Shown in pieces: positions 1 through 5,566 of a stretch of DNA of 6,094 bases. The stretch spans positions 1 to 6,094 of the forward strand of contig JAPTWR010000037.1 of assembly GCA_028065135.1 (NCBI GenBank), written 5' to 3'. The translations under genes and the position numbers were made by a program. This DNA comes from Acidithiobacillus sp. GTDB lineage: Bacteria; Pseudomonadota; Gammaproteobacteria; Acidithiobacillales; Acidithiobacillaceae. The notes under the pieces were generated by a model that did no database searches, was not told where the DNA came from, and worked only from the letters and a program-made list of their open reading frames with translations. How positions within the stretch are numbered: position 1 is the stretch's first letter; each line of letters opens with the position of its first letter.

Positions 1-22
1 TTAGTACACTATACAGTTGATC

Positions 23-51
23 TTGTGAAGTATGTACTTTCTTGTTATATG
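23..51 (+). promoter_or_regulatory. Putative sigma-70 promoter of the HxlR-family gene
   Basis: A TTGTGA hexamer at 23-28 and TATATG at 46-51 are separated by 17 bases. A TG one base before the second hexamer makes it an extended -10 element. Transcription would start near base 58, leaving a leader of about 58 bases before the TTG start at 116. The surroundings are very AT-rich, so chance matches are possible. The call rests on spacing and the extended -10 only. Confidence 0.4.
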
Positions 52-89
52 CATTCATATTCAATAGTAAGTATATTTTTAGTAAGTAT
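29..89 (+). promoter_or_regulatory. Possible operator repeats (AGTA/TACT type) at the HxlR promoter
   Basis: The nine-base word AGTAAGTAT occurs twice, at 66-74 and 81-89, 15 bases apart and just downstream of the expected transcription start. An AGTA-TG-TACT partial palindrome lies at 29-38, inside the promoter spacer, and a similar TAGT-AC-ACTA element lies at 2-11. HxlR/DUF24 regulators such as Bacillus YodB bind AGTA/TACT-type half-sites and often repress their own genes. Autoregulation here is therefore plausible, but the exact YodB-type spacing is not seen and the region is AT-rich. Confidence 0.3.
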
Positions 90-115
90 GAATAAAAAAG
101 GGAGGATTCCCAACC

Positions 116-487
116 TTGTTCACAGAGAAAAAAGAGATGACAGAAGAGGAGCCCTGCGCAGTAGACGTGACTCTCCGCGTGATCGGAGGAAGATGGAAGA
201 TCCTGATCCTTAAAGATTTATTTACAGGCACCCGGCGCTTTTCGGAAATTCACAGAACGGTTCAAGGAATCACTCAGAAGATGCTAACCCAGCAACTTGG
301 AGAGATGGAGAGACATGGCATTGTGAGCCGACAGGTATACGCTGAAGTGCCACCCAAAGTCGAATATTCTCTTACCCCCCTAGGAAAGAGTCTTTGGCCA
401 GTTTTGATGGCGATGCACCAGTGGGGATTGGAACAGTTGGCAGCGACGATGGATTTGCAGCGAACCACTCAGGAAAGAGGGTCGTAG
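116..487 (+). CDS. HxlR-family winged-helix transcriptional regulator
   Basis: This 123-aa protein is a small DNA-binding regulator of the HxlR (DUF24, MarR-like) family, which act as dimers and often sense electrophiles, oxidants or metabolites. The family signature is clear: a Cys at residue 14 followed by VIGGRWKILIL (22-32), a recognition-helix region at about 53-67, a wing at about 70-85, and the SLTPLG segment (85-90). Length is typical (about 110-130 aa). The TTG at 116 is chosen because GGGAGG at 100-105 sits 10 bases upstream. An ATG at 137 with only a purine-rich stretch before it is the alternative, and would move the Cys to position 7, close to the redox Cys of YodB-like members. 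No target gene is visible: nothing intact follows on this strand, and any divergent partner would lie left of the window. Confidence 0.9.
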   Translation: MFTEKKEMTEEEPCAVDVTLRVIGGRWKILILKDLFTGTRRFSEIHRTVQGITQKMLTQQLGEMERHGIVSRQVYAEVPPKVEYSLTPLGKSLWPVLMAMHQWGLEQLAATMDLQRTTQERGS

Positions 488-599
488 GCCACTTAGGTCG
501 TTCAATAGTGAAGTTTCACCGGTTTCTATGAAGGGTATTTTTGTCACAAAGTGTCAAACTACAGCGCTGGTTATTAGCCAGTTTTCAACAGAAACAAGC

Positions 600-693
600 G
601 TCAAGATTGTTCCTTATCCCACAGAAGTCATGGTGCGGATCCTGGTATTGAAACGCCTGTATAACCTTTCTGGTCCTTGAGTAGCGCCTGCAG
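600..693 (+). mobile_element. Decayed fragment of an IS5-group transposase (N-terminal part)
   Basis: Read on the plus strand, 615-671 encodes YPTEVMVRILVLKRLYNLS, matching the conserved N-terminal helix of IS5/IS1106-type transposases, where a similar string is followed by S-D-x-x-x-E-Y. A TGA stops this frame at 678-680. Shifting by one base, 676-693 reads L-E-stop-R-L-Q, as if an original LEYRLQ had taken a frameshift and a Tyr-to-stop change. No DDE catalytic region and no terminal inverted repeats are visible, so this is a non-functional relic. The match is from memory of the family and is short. The bases from 488 to about 600 and from 694 to 720 hold nothing else I recognise. Confidence 0.5.
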
Positions 694-720
694 TTTTTCT
701 TTCTGCCCCGTACAACACCT

Positions 721-1104
721 CTATACGTCCATGCTGATTTCGATGATCTGATTGAGAATATGGCACACCTGCCTGAACAGAAAACCCGAAAGGCTTCCAT
801 GTGGGTGGCGTGTGGCCGTTCTGGTGCGCCAGTCAAAGGATTTTGGCTGATGGCAAAGAACGTAACTGGTTTTGCCGGCCTTGCGTCCTGAAGCCGCACC
901 CACGGCCACGGCAAACGGATTGCCGGCGTTATATTCAGCCGTGGTCATAGGCAAACCGATCACCAGCGAGGTCCGGTCATTAAACGCTTTCGGAGACAAC
1001 ACCAGGAATGGGTGACGGTCCCGCATTTCCCTACCGGCATGAGGGCTGCAGCCGATCCAGATGATTTCTCGCCGGTCTGGCACCCAGTCCCCTGGCGTCA
1101 CCAC
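721..1104 (-). CDS. mazF: PemK/MazF-type endoribonuclease toxin
   Basis: This 127-aa protein belongs to the PemK/MazF toxin family, whose members cleave mRNA at short specific sequences and stop growth when the antitoxin is degraded. Family features in order are IIWIGCSPHAGREM (14-27), the HPFLVLSP strand (31-38), VIGLPMTT (48-55, with the Thr usual at the active site), and YVLCHQPKSFDWR (81-93). The length is normal and the frame intact, so it may be active. Many relatives have Asp where Gly18 stands here (WID versus WIG), a minor deviation. It starts with GTG at 1104 and overlaps the end of the antitoxin gene by seven bases, the arrangement expected for translational coupling. A second GTG follows directly. 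No clear terminator follows; the next bases hold the transposase relic on the other strand. Confidence 0.9.
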   Translation of the reverse strand: MVTPGDWVPDRREIIWIGCSPHAGREMRDRHPFLVLSPKAFNDRTSLVIGLPMTTAEYNAGNPFAVAVGAASGRKAGKTSYVLCHQPKSFDWRTRTATRHPHGSLSGFLFRQVCHILNQIIEISMDV

Positions 1105-1349
1105 ACCTCAGCACCGACCCGCTCAGTCGCCATGGCCTCACCACCGTGCAAGGCGGGATTGAAGAGAGTTAGACGATCCTCCAGCGTCAAATCGGCGGTC
1201 GTACCGATCGGCTCAACGATAACGCGCCCGTGCTCGACCGAAAGCCTTACCTCCTGGTCTGCATGGAGTCGGGCTTCGTTGGCGATGGTCGCTGGCAACC
1301 TGACACCCAGGTTGTTCCCCCATTTTCTGATGATGAGACAGGTTGCCAT
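1098..1349 (-). CDS. mazE: AbrB/MazE-type antitoxin
   Basis: This 83-aa protein is the partner antitoxin of the downstream MazF-type toxin. The N-terminal half is a swapped-hairpin AbrB/MazE DNA-binding domain, with the typical IRKWGNNLGVRLP run (7-19) followed by QEVRLSVEHGRVIVEP (32-47). Residues from about 50 to 83 would form the extended tail that wraps the toxin and blocks its active site. The ATG at 1349 is supported by AAGGAG at 1356-1361, six bases upstream. Its stop codon lies inside the toxin start region. MazE proteins, alone or with MazF, normally repress their own promoter, and a suitable palindrome lies immediately upstream. The gene begins 57 bases after nadV ends on the same strand. 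Confidence 0.88.
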   Translation of the reverse strand: MATCLIIRKWGNNLGVRLPATIANEARLHADQEVRLSVEHGRVIVEPIGTTADLTLEDRLTLFNPALHGGEAMATERVGAEVW

Positions 1350-1371
1350 TAAATGCTCCTTCAGCCAGCTA

Positions 1372-1413
1372 ATGTTTAGACCATAGTATAAACATGATGC
1401 GTGCGGTCAGCAA
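1372..1413 (-). promoter_or_regulatory. Putative mazEF promoter overlapped by an inverted repeat (operator)
   Basis: On the minus strand TTGCTG (1413-1408) and TATACT (1390-1385) are 17 bases apart, giving a start near 1378 and a leader of about 29 bases to the antitoxin ATG. A perfect seven-base inverted repeat, ATGTTTA at 1372-1378 and TAAACAT at 1389-1395, flanks a 10-base centre and brackets the -10 element. This is where an autorepressing MazE or MazEF complex would be expected to bind. The -35 overlaps the nadV stop codon, so the toxin-antitoxin pair can be transcribed apart from nadV. The -35 is weak, matching consensus at three of six bases. Confidence 0.45.
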
Positions 1414-2819
1414 GGCCGTCCCGCCCGCTCCCGGATCGTCGCCAAAGAATCCCTCACCAGCAATTTTCCGTTACGCCACACGACACGCATCATATCGTCC
1501 CATTCATCGCCACGGGCCTCGTCCATGCGCATTGTTCTGACCTCGCCGGTATCACGGTTCCGGTAAGTGCTCAAAATCCCTTTTTTGCTGGCCTTGCCCG
1601 GGTCTGTCACCGGATCTTTGAACATGTCGCGCCAACCGTCCTGCATCAGGATGGCAGAGGTCTTCATCGCCATCTTCTGGGTGTCCCGGTTGACCTGCTG
1701 CAGGAGCGCACCACCCATGCCGAAGGCAATATTATCAGCGGAAAACCCATAACCTTTGAGTTCTATCAGAATCCCGCGAATACTGCGCTCGTTGATTCCG
1801 TCGCCATAGATGATTCGGGTATGGTTCAGCACGTCGAAGCCCTTTCCATTTCGGACGGCGCCGAACTTTGCCTTGAGCATTTTAGCGGTGGCAATCGCCA
1901 TCTCCACGGGGTTGCCAGAGTCCGGCCGCACCACGATTAGCCCTTGGCTGGCAATGACTTCTTCTTTCAGCGCGCCGCCAAAAAGACGCTCAACGGCATG
2001 GTAGATATCGTAGCTATCCGCAACGCAGGCGAAGATTTTGCCTGGGCCGCCAAACTGCCGCAGCATGTTGCGGTAGGCTTCCACCTCATGTTCCCGGCCC
2101 CAACTGGTGATCGTCGAGTGCTCGGACGCGGGAATGGAATACCCGGCCATCGGTTCATCATAGTAGGCTCGTGCGTAACGAATAGCCGACAGCGTATCGG
2201 TACCCCTGAAATTGACCAGATGCGCCATGCCGCCAATGCCGGCTGATTCCTCACTGGATACGCCGCGCGCACCGAAATCGTGGAGTTTGAACGGCAACTG
2301 GCTTTCCGGGTCGTCACTGGTTTCCTCCAGATAACGACGAATGACCTGTTTGATGGACCAGGACTGAGTAGCGACCGTAATGGGATACCAGACGCGCAGG
2401 AGCATGGTTTCCATATAGGCTTCAAGCCATGCGACTTCGGGGTCGGTGGACCGCACGGTGACCATGGCGTTATGTGTCGGAATCAGGGAGCCTTCCGGCA
2501 CCGCGCGGATCTCCAGCGGCAACCGTCCGTCGTGCCGAACAACGATATGACGCCAGCCCGCCTCGTTGAACGGTTCGCCGTGGCCGGCCAGGAGTTCCTT
2601 GGCCTCCTCGATCATGGCGTAGGTCACCCGTGTCGAGAGAAAACGCGACAGAATGTACTGCAGACCGAAGAAGAGCGTCTGATCAAAAACGCCGCCACGC
2701 GACTCGATGTACCCGAACAAGCTGCGCGTACCGGGCGGCAACTGCAGGTAGTGGCTCGGCTTGTAAGAGTCGGTGTCCAGAATAGGGTTATAACTGATGG
2801 TGCTGTGTGGTTGTTCCAT
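1407..2819 (-). CDS. nadV: Nicotinamide phosphoribosyltransferase (NadV/NAMPT)
   Basis: This 470-aa cytosolic enzyme joins nicotinamide and PRPP to give NMN, a route that recycles nicotinamide to NAD without deamidation. Comparison with human NAMPT (491 aa) from memory shows DSYKPSHY with Tyr19 (human Tyr18), LHDFGARGVSS with Phe182 and Arg185 (human Phe193, Arg196), GTD with Asp208 (Asp219), SEHSTIT with His234 (the phosphorylated His247), VRPDSGNP with Arg298 and Asp300 (Arg311, Asp313), YGDGI (338-342) and AFGMGG (365-370). All are intact; Ala184 replaces a Tyr near the substrate site. The ATG at 2819 fits the family N-terminus and has AAAGGAG seven bases upstream. The frame remains open upstream, with ATGs at 2837 and 3002. 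No NMN adenylyltransferase or PRPP synthetase gene adjoins it in this window. nadV is often carried by phages and accessory elements, in keeping with the toxin-antitoxin pair next to it. Confidence 0.93.
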   Translation of the reverse strand: MEQPHSTISYNPILDTDSYKPSHYLQLPPGTRSLFGYIESRGGVFDQTLFFGLQYILSRFLSTRVTYAMIEEAKELLAGHGEPFNEAGWRHIVVRHDGRLPLEIRAVPEGSLIPTHNAMVTVRSTDPEVAWLEAYMETMLLRVWYPITVATQSWSIKQVIRRYLEETSDDPESQLPFKLHDFGARGVSSEESAGIGGMAHLVNFRGTDTLSAIRYARAYYDEPMAGYSIPASEHSTITSWGREHEVEAYRNMLRQFGGPGKIFACVADSYDIYHAVERLFGGALKEEVIASQGLIVVRPDSGNPVEMAIATAKMLKAKFGAVRNGKGFDVLNHTRIIYGDGINERSIRGILIELKGYGFSADNIAFGMGGALLQQVNRDTQKMAMKTSAILMQDGWRDMFKDPVTDPGKASKKGILSTYRNRDTGEVRTMRMDEARGDEWDDMMRVVWRNGKLLVRDSLATIRERAGRPC

Positions 2820-3121
2820 GGCAAAGCTCCTTTGCATGGTATTGATGGCTGACGGTCTATTCGCCAGCCGGGTTACAACGGCGTGCGGAGATGACACCCC
2901 GCCTAAAAACTGGTGCCACCCGGCCAGTTGAATGCTGTCCTCGCGGCCTTCCCAGCCTTGTCCGGCGTTCATCCAGTCGCGGCGGGTAAATGCCCGCTGC
3001 AACAGGCGTTTGACTCGGACAGGAGAAAAACCAACCCTATCAAAGATATCTTGGCAAATCAGCAGAGGTAACTGCCGAATTTAGGATAAAACGCTTCGTC
3101 AACTCGGATACTGAGTCATCA
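2820..3121. other. Region without a recognised gene, upstream of nadV
   Basis: About 300 bases separate nadV from the psiE remnant. The nadV ribosome site AAAGGAG is at 2827-2833. On the minus strand the nadV frame stays open back to a TAA near 3076, with an ATG at 3002. The added residues (for example AFTRRDW and WEGREDSIQLAGW) match no family I know. No convincing sigma-70 promoter, terminator or complete repeat was found. The word ACTCGGA occurs twice (3013-3019 and 3102-3108), and an ACTC/GAGT inverted pair lies around 3103-3116. The sequence between about 3003 and 3121 may be junction debris from a deletion or insertion. Confidence 0.5.
2827..2833 (-). promoter_or_regulatory. Ribosome binding site fixing the nadV start
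   Basis: AAAGGAG on the minus strand lies seven bases before the ATG at 2819. It lies inside the coding sequence that the in-frame ATG at 2837 would give, which argues for the shorter 470-aa product with the normal family N-terminus. Confidence 0.75.
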
Positions 3122-3352
3122 CTACAAACTCATGATGGATCCAAAGACGGCTGGAAACTGGTCTTCCTGCACTGCAGCGCCTGGCGTGTTGATTAGATGT
3201 GCGACGCTGTATATCAGGTTCCAGAGAGCAGCCAGAATGAGAATCGAAAGCAATAGCGAAATCACTAATGAGACGATCTGCTCGAAACGTTCGTAAATCG
3301 TAAGAACCGTTCAGTTTGTGCGTAGTCTTTCAAGAAACCATCTGCGTCTCAT
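3122..3352 (-). pseudogene. psiE: Broken PsiE-family membrane protein gene
   Basis: The minus-strand frame begins at ATG 3352, seven bases after GGAGG (3360-3364), and encodes MRRRWFLERLRTN. A TGA follows at codon 14 (3313-3311). The same frame then continues as TVLTIYERFEQIVSLVISLL, a long hydrophobic helix (about codons 26-51), then INTPGAAVQEDQFPAVFGSIMSL and a TAG at 3124-3122. The YERFEQ start, first membrane helix and VFG-x-I segment resemble PsiE-family proteins (phosphate-starvation-inducible, PF06146), which run to about 130-150 aa with four helices. Here roughly the second half is missing, and what follows the TAG has no PsiE character. With one internal stop and a lost C-terminus, the gene should be dead unless TGA is read through. 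Family assignment is from memory of related sequences. Confidence 0.72.
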
Positions 3353-3379
3353 CGCCTGACCTCCAGTCTCTGTTTCGCA

Positions 3380-3556
3380 TTATTTATTCTTTTTGTGTAA
3401 TGCGTAAATATTCATCATCTGAAATGCTATTAATAACAGAAAGACAGTGGATGTTGTCGAGTAGCACATCGGCCATGACATGCCAGAAATGAAGAAATCA
3501 ACACCTGTCATGACGGATGTCCATAGAATTATGCGTTCAATATGATTTAGATACAT
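3380..3556 (-). CDS. Small two-helix membrane protein, unknown function
   Basis: This 58-aa frame encodes a very hydrophobic protein I do not recognise. Two likely membrane segments, about residues 9-27 (ILWTSVMTGVDFFISGM region) and 35-51 (TSTVFLLLIAFQMMNIY), are joined by a short loop SWPMCYS, and the C-terminus is basic (HKKNK). The start at 3556 is chosen because AAGGAG lies nine bases upstream (3566-3571). Longer in-frame starts at 3582 and 3610 lack a comparable site. The gene lies between the Deg-type protease and the psiE remnant on the same strand, and psiE begins 27 bases after its stop, so they probably formed one operon. The stretch is more AT-rich than its neighbours. It could be an accessory factor of the protease or PsiE, but nothing in the sequence shows that. 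Confidence 0.6.
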   Translation of the reverse strand: MYLNHIERIILWTSVMTGVDFFISGMSWPMCYSTTSTVFLLLIAFQMMNIYALHKKNK

Positions 3557-3565
3557 ATAAATCGG

Positions 3566-3571
3566 CTCCTT
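3566..3571 (-). promoter_or_regulatory. Ribosome binding site selecting the 58-aa start
   Basis: AAGGAG on the minus strand, nine bases before the ATG at 3556. It is the only strong site among the three possible in-frame starts (3556, 3582, 3610) and supports the short form of the small membrane protein. Confidence 0.6.
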
Positions 3572-3616
3572 GCACAGCGCCATTGTTTGTCTGGATGATC
3601 TTGTTGCCATTGCCTG

Positions 3617-3653
3617 ACCGCTGCTTGCGGAATCTGCTCCGTCAAGCAGCGGT
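3617..3653 (-). terminator. Stem-loop downstream of the serine protease gene
   Basis: An 11-base inverted repeat, 3617-3627 paired with 3643-3653, is extended by CGGA/TCCG (3628-3631 with 3638-3641) around a six-base loop, with one unpaired T at 3642. It lies about 63 bases past the protease stop and before the 58-aa gene. Neither strand has a T-run after it, so it is not a standard intrinsic terminator. It could protect the 3' end of the upstream mRNA or reduce read-through to the small genes. Confidence 0.45.
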
Positions 3654-3715
3654 GAATGGGCACCATGGAGACACCAACAAATGGATAATCACATCCTGAG
3701 CCACCGCTCCTTTGA

Positions 3716-5200
3716 CTATCGTGTGGGAAGTATAATCACGACAAAAATACTCCCGTGGTGATTGCGAATATGCATGGAAATGGGTGTGTTCGCAGGGAGG
3801 GTCTTCACCAGATGAGCCAATTGTTCAGGGCTGGTTACCCGCTGTTGGTTGATGGACAAAATCGCCATTCCACTCCGCAGGCCGATAAAGGATGCAGGCC
3901 CCGGATAGACGGATTGAATCAATACGCCGTGATTCACCCCGAGTTTCTGCTGCTCCTTTGGTCCCAAGGTACCAACGCGCATCCCCAGACGACGAATGTC
4001 GATGCTCTGTTGATCGGCGGCCACCAGCATTTTTTGCGGCATCTCACTGACCTGAACCTGCAATGTCGTGGGCTTCCCGTGATCGAGGACGCCGATGGGC
4101 ACAATCCTGCCTGGCGGTGTGTCACCTACTAATGGAGGGAGCGTGCTAACGTTGTAGATGGGACGGTGGTCATAAGCCACGATGACCTCCCCGGACTTAA
4201 GGCCCGCTTTTGCCGCAGGACTCGAGGGCATAACCTGCGCGATCAATGCGCCTACTGGTTCCGGAAGGTGCAACGCCTGCGCCATTTGTGGCGTCACCGA
4301 CTGAATTTCGACGCCCAGCCAACCAAATTGTACTTTCTGATGGCGCTCGAATGCATGAACGGCATGCATCGCGGTATCAATCGGGATGCTGAAGGATAAG
4401 CCCATGTAGCCGCCATCATTGGTATAGATCTGGTCATTGATCCCGACGACCTGTCCACGCATGTTGAAAAGTGGACCGCCAGAATTTCCGGGATTGATGG
4501 GCACATCGCTTTGAATGAATGGGATGTACTGATCATCATGGGGTAGTGATCTATTCATGGCGCTGACCACGCCTTGCGTTACGGTGTTATAGAGTCCAAA
4601 CGGCATACCAATAGCCAGCAGCCACTGACCGACCTTAAGATTCTTTGAGTTCCCCAGTTGTACGATAGGCAGATCGTGGGCATGAATCTTCAGTAACGCG
4701 GTATCATAATGGACGGACAAACCGACCACTTTGGCTCGATAGGCGTGATGATTTGTCAGGGTTACCATAATATGGTGCATGCCTCTTACGACATGCCCCG
4801 CCGTGACGATGTAACCGTTGTGAGAGATGATGAATCCAGACCCGAGGGCCTTGGTCACTTCCTTTTCCGGTGGCGTGTAATTTGGCAGCCCATGAAAGAA
4901 ACCAAAAAACGGTGAGTTTTGCGGAAATGGATTAAAAAACCCCTGATGTTCATGAACTATTTTTGTGTCAGAATCGCTGATTCTAACGATTGCATTGCCA
5001 TATTTTTCCACAATTGGACTAAAGTCCGGTATGTTGACCAATCTTGGCGACGTCTCTGCCTCACTTGGTGAGGGCAGCGGTGTAATGGCATGACCGGATT
5101 CCCCAAAAACCCATCCCGTTGCTCCCAGCCCGAAACCCAAGGCAACGGCAACAGCAAGGGATATTATATAGCGTGGTCTTTTCCATTGGATTTTTCTCAT
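3716..5200 (-). CDS. DegP/DegQ-like (HtrA, S1C) serine protease with two PDZ domains
   Basis: This 494-aa envelope protease would degrade or refold damaged periplasmic proteins. A short basic N-terminus (RKIQWKRPR) precedes one hydrophobic segment (about 11-31), a signal anchor or uncleaved signal. The trypsin-like domain has the full triad: His136 in TAGHVV, Asp166 in HYDTALL, and Ser240 in GNSGGPL. A short Phe/Pro/Asn-rich stretch (88-105) occupies the place of the regulatory LA loop of DegP. Two PDZ domains follow, about 291-385 (starting FGWLGVEIQ) and 401-491 (starting DIRRLGMRVG), the layout of DegP/DegQ rather than one-PDZ DegS. TAGH replaces the more usual TNNH/TNAH. ATG 5200 has GAGG six bases upstream. 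It lies 50 bases after the 86-aa exported gene, so the two are probably co-transcribed with hsp20. The best assignment is a DegQ-like HtrA; which ortholog cannot be told. Confidence 0.93.
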   Translation of the reverse strand: MRKIQWKRPRYIISLAVAVALGFGLGATGWVFGESGHAITPLPSPSEAETSPRLVNIPDFSPIVEKYGNAIVRISDSDTKIVHEHQGFFNPFPQNSPFFGFFHGLPNYTPPEKEVTKALGSGFIISHNGYIVTAGHVVRGMHHIMVTLTNHHAYRAKVVGLSVHYDTALLKIHAHDLPIVQLGNSKNLKVGQWLLAIGMPFGLYNTVTQGVVSAMNRSLPHDDQYIPFIQSDVPINPGNSGGPLFNMRGQVVGINDQIYTNDGGYMGLSFSIPIDTAMHAVHAFERHQKVQFGWLGVEIQSVTPQMAQALHLPEPVGALIAQVMPSSPAAKAGLKSGEVIVAYDHRPIYNVSTLPPLVGDTPPGRIVPIGVLDHGKPTTLQVQVSEMPQKMLVAADQQSIDIRRLGMRVGTLGPKEQQKLGVNHGVLIQSVYPGPASFIGLRSGMAILSINQQRVTSPEQLAHLVKTLPANTPISMHIRNHHGSIFVVIILPTR

Positions 5201-5250
5201 GGTGCACCTCTATCGTATGCTTCTTAGCACTTAACCCTCCATCAAGGGAG

Positions 5251-5511
5251 CTATCCGTGGCCTGTTTCTGCTTCCCGGCGGTTCGGCTTTGTCGTCCGCA
5301 AATCCGACGTGCCTGGTGAAGGTTTGTAAATTCGGCAGCCCGGGACGAGATAATCCGGATTGATATGCTGCATCCTGGCCTGTTCTGATGTCTTACATGC
5401 GTATATATCACCGGCCACATGCGTCAAGTGGTTTGACAACTGGGCAAATGCCGTAACGGAGAAGGACAAGGACAGGATGATGGCAGGTAACACCATTTTT
5501 TGGGTGTTCAT
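5251..5511 (-). CDS. Small exported protein with two cysteines, unknown function
   Basis: This 86-aa product starts with a classic signal peptide: MNTQK, a hydrophobic core (about 6-19), and an AFA cleavage motif before Gln24. The mature part, about 63 aa, is hydrophilic and has two cysteines (39 and 59), which could form one disulfide in the periplasm, and a charged C-terminus (KPNRREAETGHG). I recognise no family. The ATG at 5511 is firm: GGAGG at 5520-5524 sits eight bases upstream. The Deg-type protease begins 50 bases after its stop on the same strand, so the product is likely a periplasmic partner, substrate or regulator in the same stress operon. The local base use and the signal peptide argue that it is a real gene. 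Confidence 0.72.
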   Translation of the reverse strand: MNTQKMVLPAIILSLSFSVTAFAQLSNHLTHVAGDIYACKTSEQARMQHINPDYLVPGCRIYKPSPGTSDLRTTKPNRREAETGHG

Positions 5512-5566
5512 TTGAAGTACCTCCAGACAATTGGCATGGTTGTACCTGTGCCGTTTCTGCTAAATC

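Noticed and set aside
137..487. Shorter HxlR product from ATG 137
   Set aside because: It is possible, but the TTG at 116 has a clearly better GGGAGG site 10 bases upstream, so the longer form is listed and this one is mentioned as the alternative.
505..520. GTGAA-GT-TTCAC palindrome after the HxlR gene as a terminator
   Set aside because: The usable stem is only four to five bases with no GC-rich core and no T-run.
585..914. 109-codon minus-strand frame
   Set aside because: It overlaps the toxin gene in another frame, has no recognisable motif, and crosses the transposase relic. The toxin frame has clear family motifs.
1401..2852. Several long plus-strand frames opposite nadV
   Set aside because: They are antisense shadows of a gene with intact catalytic motifs, caused by GC-rich third positions. 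None has a credible start site or motif.
3311..3313. Selenocysteine or other recoding at the TGA in the psiE frame
   Set aside because: The gene is also truncated at its other end, PsiE proteins are not known selenoproteins, and no supporting stem was identified directly after the TGA. Decay is the simpler explanation.
3547..3666. 39-codon minus-strand frame (ATG at 3666, stop 3547) overlapping the start of the 58-aa gene
   Set aside because: It has no ribosome site, its C-terminal part runs through the ribosome site and start of the next gene, and the 3617-3653 stem takes up much of it. I could not support it as a gene.
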